This document shows positions 19,303 through 26,613 of a stretch of 64,000 nt of DNA, piece by piece (positions within the stretch are counted from its first letter, which is position 1; each line of letters begins with the position of its first letter). The stretch is from Castellaniella sp049673105 (GTDB lineage: Bacteria; Pseudomonadota; Gammaproteobacteria; Burkholderiales; Burkholderiaceae_B), in contig NZ_JBATXG010000021.1 in NCBI RefSeq assembly GCF_049673105.1, positions 1 to 64,000 on the forward strand, written 5' to 3'. A program made the position numbers and the translations under genes. The notes beneath the pieces were generated by a model, which made no database searches, was not told the DNA's origin, and saw nothing but the letters and a program-made list of their open reading frames with translations.

Positions 19303-19704
19303 ATGTCCTTTTTCTACCACCCGATCTTTGCCATTGCCGTCGGCGCCTCCGGCGGCGCCATCCTGCGCTGGTGGCTGGGGCGCGCATTAAACGCGCTGTT
19401 TCCGCTGCTGCCGCCCGGCACCCTGGCCGCCAATCTGCTGGGCGGTTATGTCGTTGGCCTGGCGATCGCGGTCTTTGGCTCATCCCCGCACCTGTCGCCG
19501 CAACTGCGGCTGCTGATCATTACCGGCTTCTGTGGCGGGCTGACGACGTTTTCGACCTTTTCAGCCGAACTGGCGATCTTGCTGCAAGAAGGCCGATTCG
19601 GCTGGCTGGCGACATCCATCCTGGTCCACGTGGGGGGATCCCTGGGCATGACGCTGCTAGGCATCGGCACAGTCGCCATGATCAGAATACTGACGTCGGC
19701 CTGA
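19303..19704 (+). CDS. crcB: Fluoride ion channel/exporter CrcB (Fluc)
   Basis: A 133-residue membrane protein with four helices. The CrcB signatures are present: GASGGAILRWWLG (residues 11-23), GTLAANLLGGYVVGL, and GFCGGLTTFSTFSAEL, which contains the phenylalanine and threonine positions lining the fluoride pore. Fluc proteins work as dual-topology dimers that let fluoride leave the cell. The start MSFFYHP at 19303 is chosen because the upstream residues are polar and Pro-rich. I looked for a fluoride riboswitch in the 106-base gap upstream and do not see its conserved bases. Confidence 0.94.
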   Translation: MSFFYHPIFAIAVGASGGAILRWWLGRALNALFPLLPPGTLAANLLGGYVVGLAIAVFGSSPHLSPQLRLLIITGFCGGLTTFSTFSAELAILLQEGRFGWLATSILVHVGGSLGMTLLGIGTVAMIRILTSA

Positions 19705-19724
19705 GCCGCCGTCCCGCAGGTCAG

Positions 19725-19746
19725 GGCTACGCCTGCCGGCGTAGCC
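19725..19746. terminator. Perfect 9-bp hairpin between convergent crcB and terC
   Basis: GGCTACGCC and GGCGTAGCC pair perfectly around the loop TGCC. It lies between two genes that face each other, so it could end both transcripts. A flanking T run is missing. A near copy with the same CGCCTGCCGGCG core is at 23034-23051. Confidence 0.5.
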
Positions 19747-19760
19747 GCGCGCCACACGAA

Positions 19761-20477
19761 TTATTCCGCAGCCGCAGCCGCAGCCGCCAGTTTCTTGCGG
19801 CGGGCCAGGAACTGACCCAGCACCACCACCAGCAACGCGCCGACCACTTCAGCCCCGATCTTCCAGGCGGTGGGGGGCGTGCCAAACTGCTCGACCACGA
19901 CCACATCGGTGATCAGCATGCCGCCCGCAATCCAGCCCAGCAGACCGGCGCCCAGCGTCACCACGACCGGGAAGCGATCGATCAGCTTCAACACCAAGGT
20001 GCTGCCCCAGACGATGATGGGCACACTGACGATGAGACCGAACGCCACCAGCCCGATCTGATGATCGGCATGCGCGTTCTGGGCGGCGCCGGCGATGGCG
20101 ATGACGTTATCCAGACTCATGACGAAATCGGCAATGATGATGGTCTTGACGGCTGCCATGATCGACGCCCCGCCCTTGATCTTGTCGTGCGCATCATCGT
20201 CGGGCAGCAGCAGCTTGATCCCGATCCACAGCAGCAGCAGAGCACCAACTACTTTCAGGAACGGCACGCTGAGCAGTGTCAGTGCGAAGGCGATCAGCGC
20301 CACGCGCAAGATGATGGCGCCGGCGGTGCCCCACAAAATGCCCTGCATGCGCTGTTTGGGCGGCAGATTGCGACACGCCAGGGCGATCACCACCGCATTG
20401 TCGCCACCCAGCAGGATGTCGATCAGAATGATCTGGAATACCGCGCCCCAGTGCAGGGTCTCTAAAAATTCGATCAT
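19761..20477 (-). CDS. TerC-family integral membrane protein, manganese-riboswitch controlled
   Basis: A 238-residue TerC/YjbE-type protein with about seven membrane helices. Acidic residues inside helices are typical: ILIDILLGGDNAVVIAL (residues 16-33) and IIIADFVMSLDNVIAIAGAA (about 112-131) are the two internally repeated TerC motifs, with Asp and Asn that probably bind metal. The C-terminus has a run of five Ala. TerC-family proteins related to E. coli Alx are linked to manganese export and metal loading of secreted enzymes. Here the upstream leader holds a yybP-ykoY riboswitch and a terminator hairpin, which supports a manganese role over the older tellurite label. Confidence 0.9.
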   Translation of the reverse strand: MIEFLETLHWGAVFQIILIDILLGGDNAVVIALACRNLPPKQRMQGILWGTAGAIILRVALIAFALTLLSVPFLKVVGALLLLWIGIKLLLPDDDAHDKIKGGASIMAAVKTIIIADFVMSLDNVIAIAGAAQNAHADHQIGLVAFGLIVSVPIIVWGSTLVLKLIDRFPVVVTLGAGLLGWIAGGMLITDVVVVEQFGTPPTAWKIGAEVVGALLVVVLGQFLARRKKLAAAAAAAE

Positions 20478-20490
20478 GTGTCAGTCTCTA

Positions 20491-20525
20491 TGAAAAATGG
20501 CCTGAAACCCATCGGGGCCAGGCCA
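20491..20525 (-). terminator. Attenuator terminator between the yybP-ykoY aptamer and terC
   Basis: Read on the minus strand, TGGCCTG pairs perfectly with CAGGCCA across a 14-base loop and is followed directly by ATTTTTC. This is a rho-independent terminator placed after the aptamer and only about 14 bases before the terC start. It is well placed to stop transcription unless the aptamer binds metal. Confidence 0.7.
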
Positions 20526-20532
20526 CTCTTAA

Positions 20533-20663
20533 GTAGAGACGCACCTTGCCCGTATTGGCAAGGTCTTGCTCGCAACTGCAAGTTGCCCGGACACCGGGTG
20601 TCTGCCTGAAGCAAACGACCGTCATGACGATGTCACGGAAAGTGAGCTACTCCCCTTGAAGGC
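20533..20663 (-). promoter_or_regulatory. yybP-ykoY (Mn2+-sensing) riboswitch aptamer
   Basis: On the minus strand the leader carries the conserved yybP-ykoY bases: TCAAGGGGAGTAGC near the 5' end (complement of about 20645-20658) and GCAAGACCTTGCC, then GGCAAGG and GTCTCTACTT near the 3' end. This class binds manganese and is known upstream of alx, mntP and other terC-like genes. A perfect TATACT -10 candidate lies just upstream in GTTTTTCCTATATACTTGCG, so the RNA probably starts shortly before the aptamer. Confidence 0.9.
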
Positions 20664-20745
20664 GCAAGTATATAGGAAAAACTCCGCACCGGGGCAGCGA
20701 ATGTCGATCACAGCCGCGCAGCAAGCCGACCGGAGTGAAACCCCG

Positions 20746-21993
20746 TCAGGCCGCTGTCGCAGGCCCCGGCATAAAACGCCAGGCGATCAGTCCGCCCAGG
20801 GTTTGCGTCAGCAGCAGGATCGCCACTGTGCCATGCCAGCCTCCCCAGGCATAGGCCACGCCGCACAGCCAGGCCCCGGTAAAGCCGCCGCAATAGTAGG
20901 CGGAATAGTACAGGCCGCTGGCCAGCGACCGCCCGCTGGTGATGCGACGGGCAATGAAACTCATGATGGCGGATTGGGTGACGAACGTACCGCACGCCGC
21001 CAGCGCCAACGCCACCACGATGCCCCAGGATGGCTGCACCAGGGTCAGCGCCACCCCCAATGCGGAGATCGCCAGCGTGCAGAAAACCGTGCGGCGCGCG
21101 CCGAGGCGGGGAATGAGACGCCCCGCCAGCGGCGTCACGACCACCCCCAGCAGATAGACGGCAAAGATATTGGCCAATTGGCCGGAGCTGAAATGATAGG
21201 GCTGCGCCGCGAGATGCAGATTCACAAAGGTGAACAGCCCGATCAGGACGAACAGCACCGTGAAGCCCAAGGCGCAGGCGGCCTGCAGCGAGGGATTGCG
21301 CAGCAGCTGTCCCAGGGCGTTCATACTGGATCGAAACCGGGCATTGGCCACGAAATGTCGCGAATCGGGCAGGCCGCGCCAGATGATCGCCGCCCCGGCC
21401 AGGTTCAACAGGGCCATGACGCCAAAGGCCGATTGCCACGCCATGTATTCCGTCAAATGCCCCAGGATGAAGCGCCCGGAAAATCCCCCCAACACGCTGC
21501 CGGACACATACAAGGACACAAAACGCACCATGCTGGGGCCGCGAAATTCCTCGCCGATATAGGCGATGGTCACCACCGACGCCCCCGGCACCGCCAGCCC
21601 CTGCAAGAACCGCAGCACCAGCAAACCCTGTATCGATTCCACCCACGGGATCAGCGCTGTCGGGATCGCCAGCGCGAATACCGACCCGACAATCAGCCAT
21701 TTACGACCGATCGCATCGGACAGCATGCCGACAAAGGGTGAAATCAGCGCCACCGCCAGCACCGTCATTCCCACTGCGTTGCCGATCTCTACCACAGAAG
21801 CATTCAGATCGTGCTGCAGCTGCGGCAGAATCGACTGGATCGAATAGACCTGGATGAAGGCGAACATGCCCACCAGCACGACAGTCAGTTTCAGCAGCAG
21901 ACCGGGGCGGTCATCAGTGTCGGCGGAGGGGGTGGTCACAGAAAATGGACATACTTTGCAGGAATTTTTCATTATATAGGGCCGAACGCGCAT
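20746..21993 (-). CDS. MFS transporter (YnfM/arabinose-efflux-like)
   Basis: A 415-residue major facilitator with twelve predicted helices. The loop 2-3 motif reads GMLSDAIGRKWLIVG (about residues 88-102), the standard MFS signature, and GLAVPGASVVTIAYIGEEF is the helix-5 region seen in YnfM-like drug or sugar-efflux carriers. Substrate cannot be told from the sequence. Two possible starts exist, 21993 and 21972; neither has a good ribosome site, and the first 30 residues are polar with two cysteines. It is transcribed away from the lipoprotein gene, sharing a short divergent promoter gap that contains TATATAA and TATAA-like boxes. Confidence 0.85.
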   Translation of the reverse strand: MRVRPYIMKNSCKVCPFSVTTPSADTDDRPGLLLKLTVVLVGMFAFIQVYSIQSILPQLQHDLNASVVEIGNAVGMTVLAVALISPFVGMLSDAIGRKWLIVGSVFALAIPTALIPWVESIQGLLVLRFLQGLAVPGASVVTIAYIGEEFRGPSMVRFVSLYVSGSVLGGFSGRFILGHLTEYMAWQSAFGVMALLNLAGAAIIWRGLPDSRHFVANARFRSSMNALGQLLRNPSLQAACALGFTVLFVLIGLFTFVNLHLAAQPYHFSSGQLANIFAVYLLGVVVTPLAGRLIPRLGARRTVFCTLAISALGVALTLVQPSWGIVVALALAACGTFVTQSAIMSFIARRITSGRSLASGLYYSAYYCGGFTGAWLCGVAYAWGGWHGTVAILLLTQTLGGLIAWRFMPGPATAA

Positions 21994-22031
21994 GGTATAA
22001 AAGGCTGTTTCACCCAGCAGGATCAGGGACC

Positions 22032-22283
22032 ATGCCCATACGAACTCTCAGCCGCCTGGGCGCCGTGGTGGCGCTGGCCATGCTGGCCTCAGGATGCGCA
22101 TCCGACAGCACCACCAGCAGCCTCGGTGACAGCATCAGCACCGCCCTCAGCAAACCGCTGTGCGCCGTCAGCCCCAGCAGCTGCTTGTACAAAGGCTCAT
22201 ACGAGCCAGGGGAAGCGGCTTACGCCGAACAGGAAGCCAGACGCCTGAACCAGGCCCAGTTGATCCGATTGCGGGGTATGTGA
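22032..22283 (+). CDS. Small predicted lipoprotein of unknown function
   Basis: An 83-residue protein with a lipoprotein signal peptide: basic MPIRTLSRLG, hydrophobic AVVALAML and lipobox LASGC with the lipidated cysteine at residue 22. The mature part begins with a Ser/Thr-rich stretch, contains two further cysteines (in LCAVSPSSCLYKG, which could form a disulfide) and ends in a charged helix QEARRLNQAQLIRLRGM. I do not recognise the family. The start at 22032 follows CAGGGAC. The stop is 4 bases before the next gene, so the two are likely one transcription unit. Confidence 0.72.
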   Translation: MPIRTLSRLGAVVALAMLASGCASDSTTSSLGDSISTALSKPLCAVSPSSCLYKGSYEPGEAAYAEQEARRLNQAQLIRLRGM

Positions 22284-22287
22284 ACAC

Positions 22288-23025
22288 ATGCCGGACGCCG
22301 TCATCTTTACCGACGCCCTGGCCGATCTGGCCTCGGCGGACGACCAGCGCCACGCCGCCGCCCTGGCGCGCGAAGCCTTCACGCAAGTATTCCGGCAGGC
22401 AGCCGCTGATTCCTCCACGGACCAGACCGCCGATCTCCCGGCGCGCTGTTTGGACTGGATCGCGGCGGCCCCCTCTCCGGATGCCGCCGCTTTGCGACTG
22501 GCGATGCTGTTATCGGGGCTGGATCAGTGGGGACTGGCCTTCAGCCAGGCCTTCGGCATCACCGCCATTCCGTCTCTGACGCGGCTGATCGGGGATCTGC
22601 GGGCCCAGACCGATGCCGCCGAAGACGCCCGTCTGCAGCAGCAACTGGAACGGCTGGATGCGCAGGATGGCAACGCCATCGATTTCAAGATCAGCCTGCG
22701 CCGCGATATCCACCTGGCGCTCTGGCATGCCTTGGCATCGGGCGCCGACATGCAGGCCGTCCAGGCGATCCTGCACACCCTGGGCAGCCTGCTGCTGACG
22801 CTGGATGCCCGCATGCCGACGCTGGGCTGGCGGCTGGTAGCCGACACCCTGGCTCACATCCAGATCCGCCTGCTGGGGACCGACCTGCCGCCGCTGGCGC
22901 AAAGCGGCACCCAGCAATTGCTGGATGCGCTCCGCCAGGCTCTGCCGCCCGAGCACTACAAAACCATCCTGGCGCACGCCTCCAGTGTGCTGCTGGACTG
23001 GCAGCGCAGCCGACGCGCCCACTGA
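22288..23025 (+). CDS. Hypothetical protein, all-alpha, unknown function
   Basis: A 245-residue soluble protein with no signal peptide or membrane segment. It is Ala/Leu/Asp-rich and seems almost wholly helical, with repeated amphipathic blocks such as ARLQQQLERLDAQD and LGSLLLTLDARMPTLGWRL. I see no catalytic motif and do not recognise the family. It starts 4 bases after a lipoprotein gene and is followed by a hairpin, so it forms a two-gene unit with that lipoprotein. Base composition and codon use look like the neighbours, so recent transfer is not suggested. Confidence 0.7.
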   Translation: MPDAVIFTDALADLASADDQRHAAALAREAFTQVFRQAAADSSTDQTADLPARCLDWIAAAPSPDAAALRLAMLLSGLDQWGLAFSQAFGITAIPSLTRLIGDLRAQTDAAEDARLQQQLERLDAQDGNAIDFKISLRRDIHLALWHALASGADMQAVQAILHTLGSLLLTLDARMPTLGWRLVADTLAHIQIRLLGTDLPPLAQSGTQQLLDALRQALPPEHYKTILAHASSVLLDWQRSRRAH

Positions 23026-23033
23026 CACCGCGT

Positions 23034-23051
23034 CTGCGCCTGCCGGCGCAG
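23034..23051. terminator. Perfect 7-bp hairpin after the unknown gene pair
   Basis: CTGCGCC pairs with GGCGCAG around a TGCC loop, 8 bases after the stop codon of the hypothetical gene. No T run follows. It shares loop and core with the hairpin at 19725-19746. The remaining gap to 23222 shows no gene; GATAAT near 23136 could be a -10 box. Confidence 0.4.
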
Positions 23052-23222
23052 CATCGCACCCCCTGCCCGCCGGGCGCCGGCATTCAAAGAATGCAAAAAC
23101 GGGCTTCCCGCAATGGACTCATCGAGTCCGCGTAGCGATAATGAGCAAAAGTCCCGACTGGCCTGATGCCAGCGTGCGTCCAATGGCGCCGGGCGCGGCA
23201 TCACAACAGAGAGGCGCGGATC

Positions 23223-26200
23223 ATGTCATTCAGAATGCCAGTGCTGACACTCAGCCGACGGGCGATCAGGATTCTGGGCGGCATCGCGCTCACCCTGCTC
23301 CTGCTGGCCGCGCTGTCGGCATGGCTGGTGCCCAAGGCCGTGCACCATGCGCTCACCCGGAACGTCGCCGAACTGCTGGGCCGCCAGGTAGACGTGGGCG
23401 AGATCCGCTTCAATCCCTTCACGCTGGCGCTGAGCGCTCAGGATCTCGTCATCGCCAAGCCCGAATCCGCGCCGCTGCTGCAGATCGGCAAGATCGACCT
23501 GCGCGTGGCCTGGCGTTCCCTGGTGCTGTTCGCGCCGGTGCTCGACCGCATCCACATCGACCAACCCCGTCTCGCGTTGACGCGCCTGGACACGGCGCGC
23601 TTCAACTTTTCCGATATCGTCGACCGCCTGGCCAGCGAACCCACGCCACCGCCCGCCGAACCCTCGGCCCAGGAACCCCCGCGCTTTTCCCTGAACAATC
23701 TGTCGCTGACCGGGGGCGCCATCCAGCTAGACGACCAGGTCACGGGCCGCCAACAGAAAATCGACGACCTGACGCTGGGGATCCCTTTCATTTCCTCGCT
23801 AGGCTACGCCACAAAGATCGATGTGCTGCCCCAAGTGCGGATGCACATCAACGGCAGCCCCTTCGAGCTCACCGGCACGGCGCTGCCGTTCGACGACGTC
23901 CCCTCGTCCACGCTGAACGTGACGCTGGATGGTCTGAAACTCGATCCGTGGGCCGATTTCTGGCCGCTGGCCCTGCCCGTCCAACTCAAAAGCGCCCTGC
24001 TGGATTCCAAGCTGCAGGTGCTCTTCGAACAACCCGCAGGCGCAGCGCCACGGGTCCGAGTGCAGGGCGACGCGGGTCTGCGTCAACTCGACATGATCGA
24101 ATCTTCGGGCGAACCGTTGCTGAACTGGGATCGCCTGCAGGTTCAGGGTCTGTCCGCCGACCTGAGCGCCCGCACCGTCTCCATCAGCACCATCCGTCTG
24201 GACAAACCGCATGTGGAAGCACACCGCGACGCCAAACAACTGAACTGGCAGCGCGTCGCGGCGGGCTTTGCCAAACTGGGCGCCCCCGCGCAGACTGAAC
24301 CTGCGCCCGCCGAGACCGCTGAACAGCCCGCAGCACCGGCAGCCCCCGCCTGGAAGATCGCCATCGACGCCTTCAAGATGCAGGCCGGCGAGGTACGCCT
24401 GCGCGACGATCCCTCCGGCCTGGACTACCTCTTAAACGAGCTGGGCGCGGACATCCAGCACATCGCCCTGCCGCAGGCGGCGGACCAGCCCATGCTGGTG
24501 CACCTGGACATGGACAACCCCACGGACGGCAGTTCGCTGCAGATCCAGGCGCCCGTCGTGCTGCAGCCCCTGTCGGTCCAAGCGCAGGTCCGGCTGGACC
24601 AACTGGCGCTGACGCCCTTCGCGGCGGCGGTTCGCCATGTCGCGCCGCTGACCGTGCAGGATGGACGGCTGAGCCTGGAAGGCAAGGTCAACGTGGCCGA
24701 TACGCGCATAGAAGCCCGCGAGCTCAAGCTGGCCCTGCAGCAATTTGCCGCGCGCGATGATTCCGTCAAACCCGGTGTGAACCTGTCGCTTCACTCGCTG
24801 ACGCTGGAAGCCGATCGTCTGGCGCTGGATGCCCAGCCGACGAGCTTCAGTCTGCAGGCCGATGGCCTGCAGAAGCACGGCACCCTGGCGCTCAAGGGTT
24901 CCCTGACGACACAGCCGCTGCAACTGAAAACATCCGTCGATCTCAAGAAATTCGACGTGGCTTCCCTGGCGCCTTACATCGCTTCCAGCCTGAACGCCAC
25001 GGTGCGCAGCGTATCCCTGGGCGCGCGCGGCAACGCGGAATTCGCCCCCGAACAAAACGGCAAACCGATGCGGGTGGATTGGCGCGGCGCAGTCCAGGTC
25101 AACGATCTGGACTTGCAGGACCGCATCAACAAGGCGGCATTCCTGAACTGGAAGCGCCTGGGCCTGAACAATATGCGCGTCTCGATGACGGGACAGGCGC
25201 TCAGCCTGGACCTGGGCGACATCGCCCTGGAAGACTTCTACGGCAACGTCCTGCTGAACAGCGATGCGCGGCTGAACGTCATGGATATCCTGGTGGACAA
25301 AGGCCAGGCGGGTGGATCCATCACGCAAAACACGCAAACCCGCCGCGCGGCCACAAGCAGCAGGCCTGCCGCTCGCCAAGCCGCCGCCCCCGACATCTCG
25401 ATCCGCAGTGTCAAGCTCTCGCGCGGGCGCATGACGTTCAACGACCATTTCGTGCGGCCCAACTACCGCGCCGAACTGTCGTCCATCGACGGCACACTCA
25501 CTGCCGTGTCCTCGTCCAAACCCACACCGGCCAAGGTCAGCATCGCAGGCCGCGTGTATGGCACGGCGCCCTTTTCCGTGTCGGGCACGGTGCAGCCTTT
25601 CGCGCGCTTCCTGGCGCTGGACCTGAAGGCATCCGCCCAGGGCGTGGACTTGCCCCGCTTCACCACCTACGCATCCAAATACGTCGGCTACGCCATCGAA
25701 CGCGGCAAGCTGTCGGTCGATCTGCAGTATCAAATCAAGGACCGCGCCCTGCAGGCCAGCAACAAGGTGCAACTCAATCAGCTGACCTTCGGCAAACCGT
25801 CCGATAGTCCCGACGCCATCCAGCTGCCGGTGCTGCTGGCGGTATCCCTGCTGAAAGACGCCAACGGCAATATCGACATCAATCTGCCGATCTCCGGTTC
25901 GCTGGACGACCCTGAGTTTTCGGTGGGCGGCATCATCGTCAAGGTGATCATGAACACGCTGGTCAAGGCCGTGACTGCGCCTTTCTCGCTGCTGGCTTCC
26001 GCTTTCGGCAGCGACAACGATCTGTCGCACATCGCCTTTGCGCCCGGTAGCGCAGCACTGGACGACACCGCCAAATCCAGCATCGCCACCCTGGTCACGG
26101 CGTTGAACGACCGCCCCTCGCTGAAGATGGACATCATTGGCCGCGCCGATCCCCAAGCCGACGAAGCCGGCCTGCGCCAGGCCTGGGTGGATGACAAGCT

Positions 26201-26573
26201 GCGCGCGCTCAAGGCGCGCGACATCGGCAAGAAAACCGATCCGGCCAGCATCACACTGAGCGACGCCGACCGCGCCAAATATCTGGAAGACGTCTATGAC
26301 GACACCAAAATAAAGAACAAGCCGCGCAACGCCATCGGCTTTGCCAAATCGCTGCCGCCGGAACAAATGAGCGCCCTGCTGCTGGCCGCCGCCCCGCTGA
26401 ATCAACAGTCCCTGGAAACCCTGGCCGAAGCCCGTGCGCAAGCCGTGTACGAACAGATCCTGACGACTGCTCAGGACCTGACCAACCGGGTCTTCATCGT
26501 GGCGCCCAAGACCGATGCGTCGGACACGGACGACGGCGGCCCGGCGACCCGCGTGGATTTCGCCTTGCAGTAG
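23223..26573 (+). CDS. Giant DUF748 / AsmA-like envelope protein
   Basis: A 1116-residue protein with one N-terminal membrane segment (about residues 17-38, ILGGIALTLLLLAALSAWLV) and a large periplasmic part. The start region after the anchor (HALTRNVAELLGRQVDVGEIRFNPF split across residues 43-67) resembles AsmA/TamB-type proteins, and long stretches alternate LDLSADLSAR-like beta repeats. The C-terminal 180 residues have an OmpA-like portion: HIAFAPGSAALDDTAKSSI and KMDIIGRADPQADEAGLRQ. This arrangement fits DUF748. Related AsmA-like proteins have been linked to lipid transport between membranes, so a similar role is possible but inferred. A Pro/Ala linker lies near residues 365-380. Confidence 0.83.
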   Translation: MSFRMPVLTLSRRAIRILGGIALTLLLLAALSAWLVPKAVHHALTRNVAELLGRQVDVGEIRFNPFTLALSAQDLVIAKPESAPLLQIGKIDLRVAWRSLVLFAPVLDRIHIDQPRLALTRLDTARFNFSDIVDRLASEPTPPPAEPSAQEPPRFSLNNLSLTGGAIQLDDQVTGRQQKIDDLTLGIPFISSLGYATKIDVLPQVRMHINGSPFELTGTALPFDDVPSSTLNVTLDGLKLDPWADFWPLALPVQLKSALLDSKLQVLFEQPAGAAPRVRVQGDAGLRQLDMIESSGEPLLNWDRLQVQGLSADLSARTVSISTIRLDKPHVEAHRDAKQLNWQRVAAGFAKLGAPAQTEPAPAETAEQPAAPAAPAWKIAIDAFKMQAGEVRLRDDPSGLDYLLNELGADIQHIALPQAADQPMLVHLDMDNPTDGSSLQIQAPVVLQPLSVQAQVRLDQLALTPFAAAVRHVAPLTVQDGRLSLEGKVNVADTRIEARELKLALQQFAARDDSVKPGVNLSLHSLTLEADRLALDAQPTSFSLQADGLQKHGTLALKGSLTTQPLQLKTSVDLKKFDVASLAPYIASSLNATVRSVSLGARGNAEFAPEQNGKPMRVDWRGAVQVNDLDLQDRINKAAFLNWKRLGLNNMRVSMTGQALSLDLGDIALEDFYGNVLLNSDARLNVMDILVDKGQAGGSITQNTQTRRAATSSRPAARQAAAPDISIRSVKLSRGRMTFNDHFVRPNYRAELSSIDGTLTAVSSSKPTPAKVSIAGRVYGTAPFSVSGTVQPFARFLALDLKASAQGVDLPRFTTYASKYVGYAIERGKLSVDLQYQIKDRALQASNKVQLNQLTFGKPSDSPDAIQLPVLLAVSLLKDANGNIDINLPISGSLDDPEFSVGGIIVKVIMNTLVKAVTAPFSLLASAFGSDNDLSHIAFAPGSAALDDTAKSSIATLVTALNDRPSLKMDIIGRADPQADEAGLRQAWVDDKLRALKARDIGKKTDPASITLSDADRAKYLEDVYDDTKIKNKPRNAIGFAKSLPPEQMSALLLAAAPLNQQSLETLAEARAQAVYEQILTTAQDLTNRVFIVAPKTDASDTDDGGPATRVDFALQ

Positions 26574-26581
26574 CGGGCGGC

Positions 26582-26600
26582 GGGCGGATTCGATCCGCCC
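26582..26600. terminator. Hairpin between convergent DUF748 and SulP genes
   Basis: GGGCGGAT and ATCCGCCC pair perfectly around the loop TCG. The element sits in the 40-base gap between two genes pointing at each other and may end both transcripts. There is no T run. Confidence 0.5.
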
Positions 26601-26613
26601 GCACGCCATCGCG

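Noticed and set aside
19371..20465. A plus-strand frame across crcB, the gap and terC
   Set aside because: It crosses a terminator-like hairpin and two genes of opposite direction; composition is Gln/Asp/His-rich noise.
19761..20477. Tellurite resistance role for the TerC protein
   Set aside because: No other ter genes are present and the upstream manganese riboswitch points to metal homeostasis.
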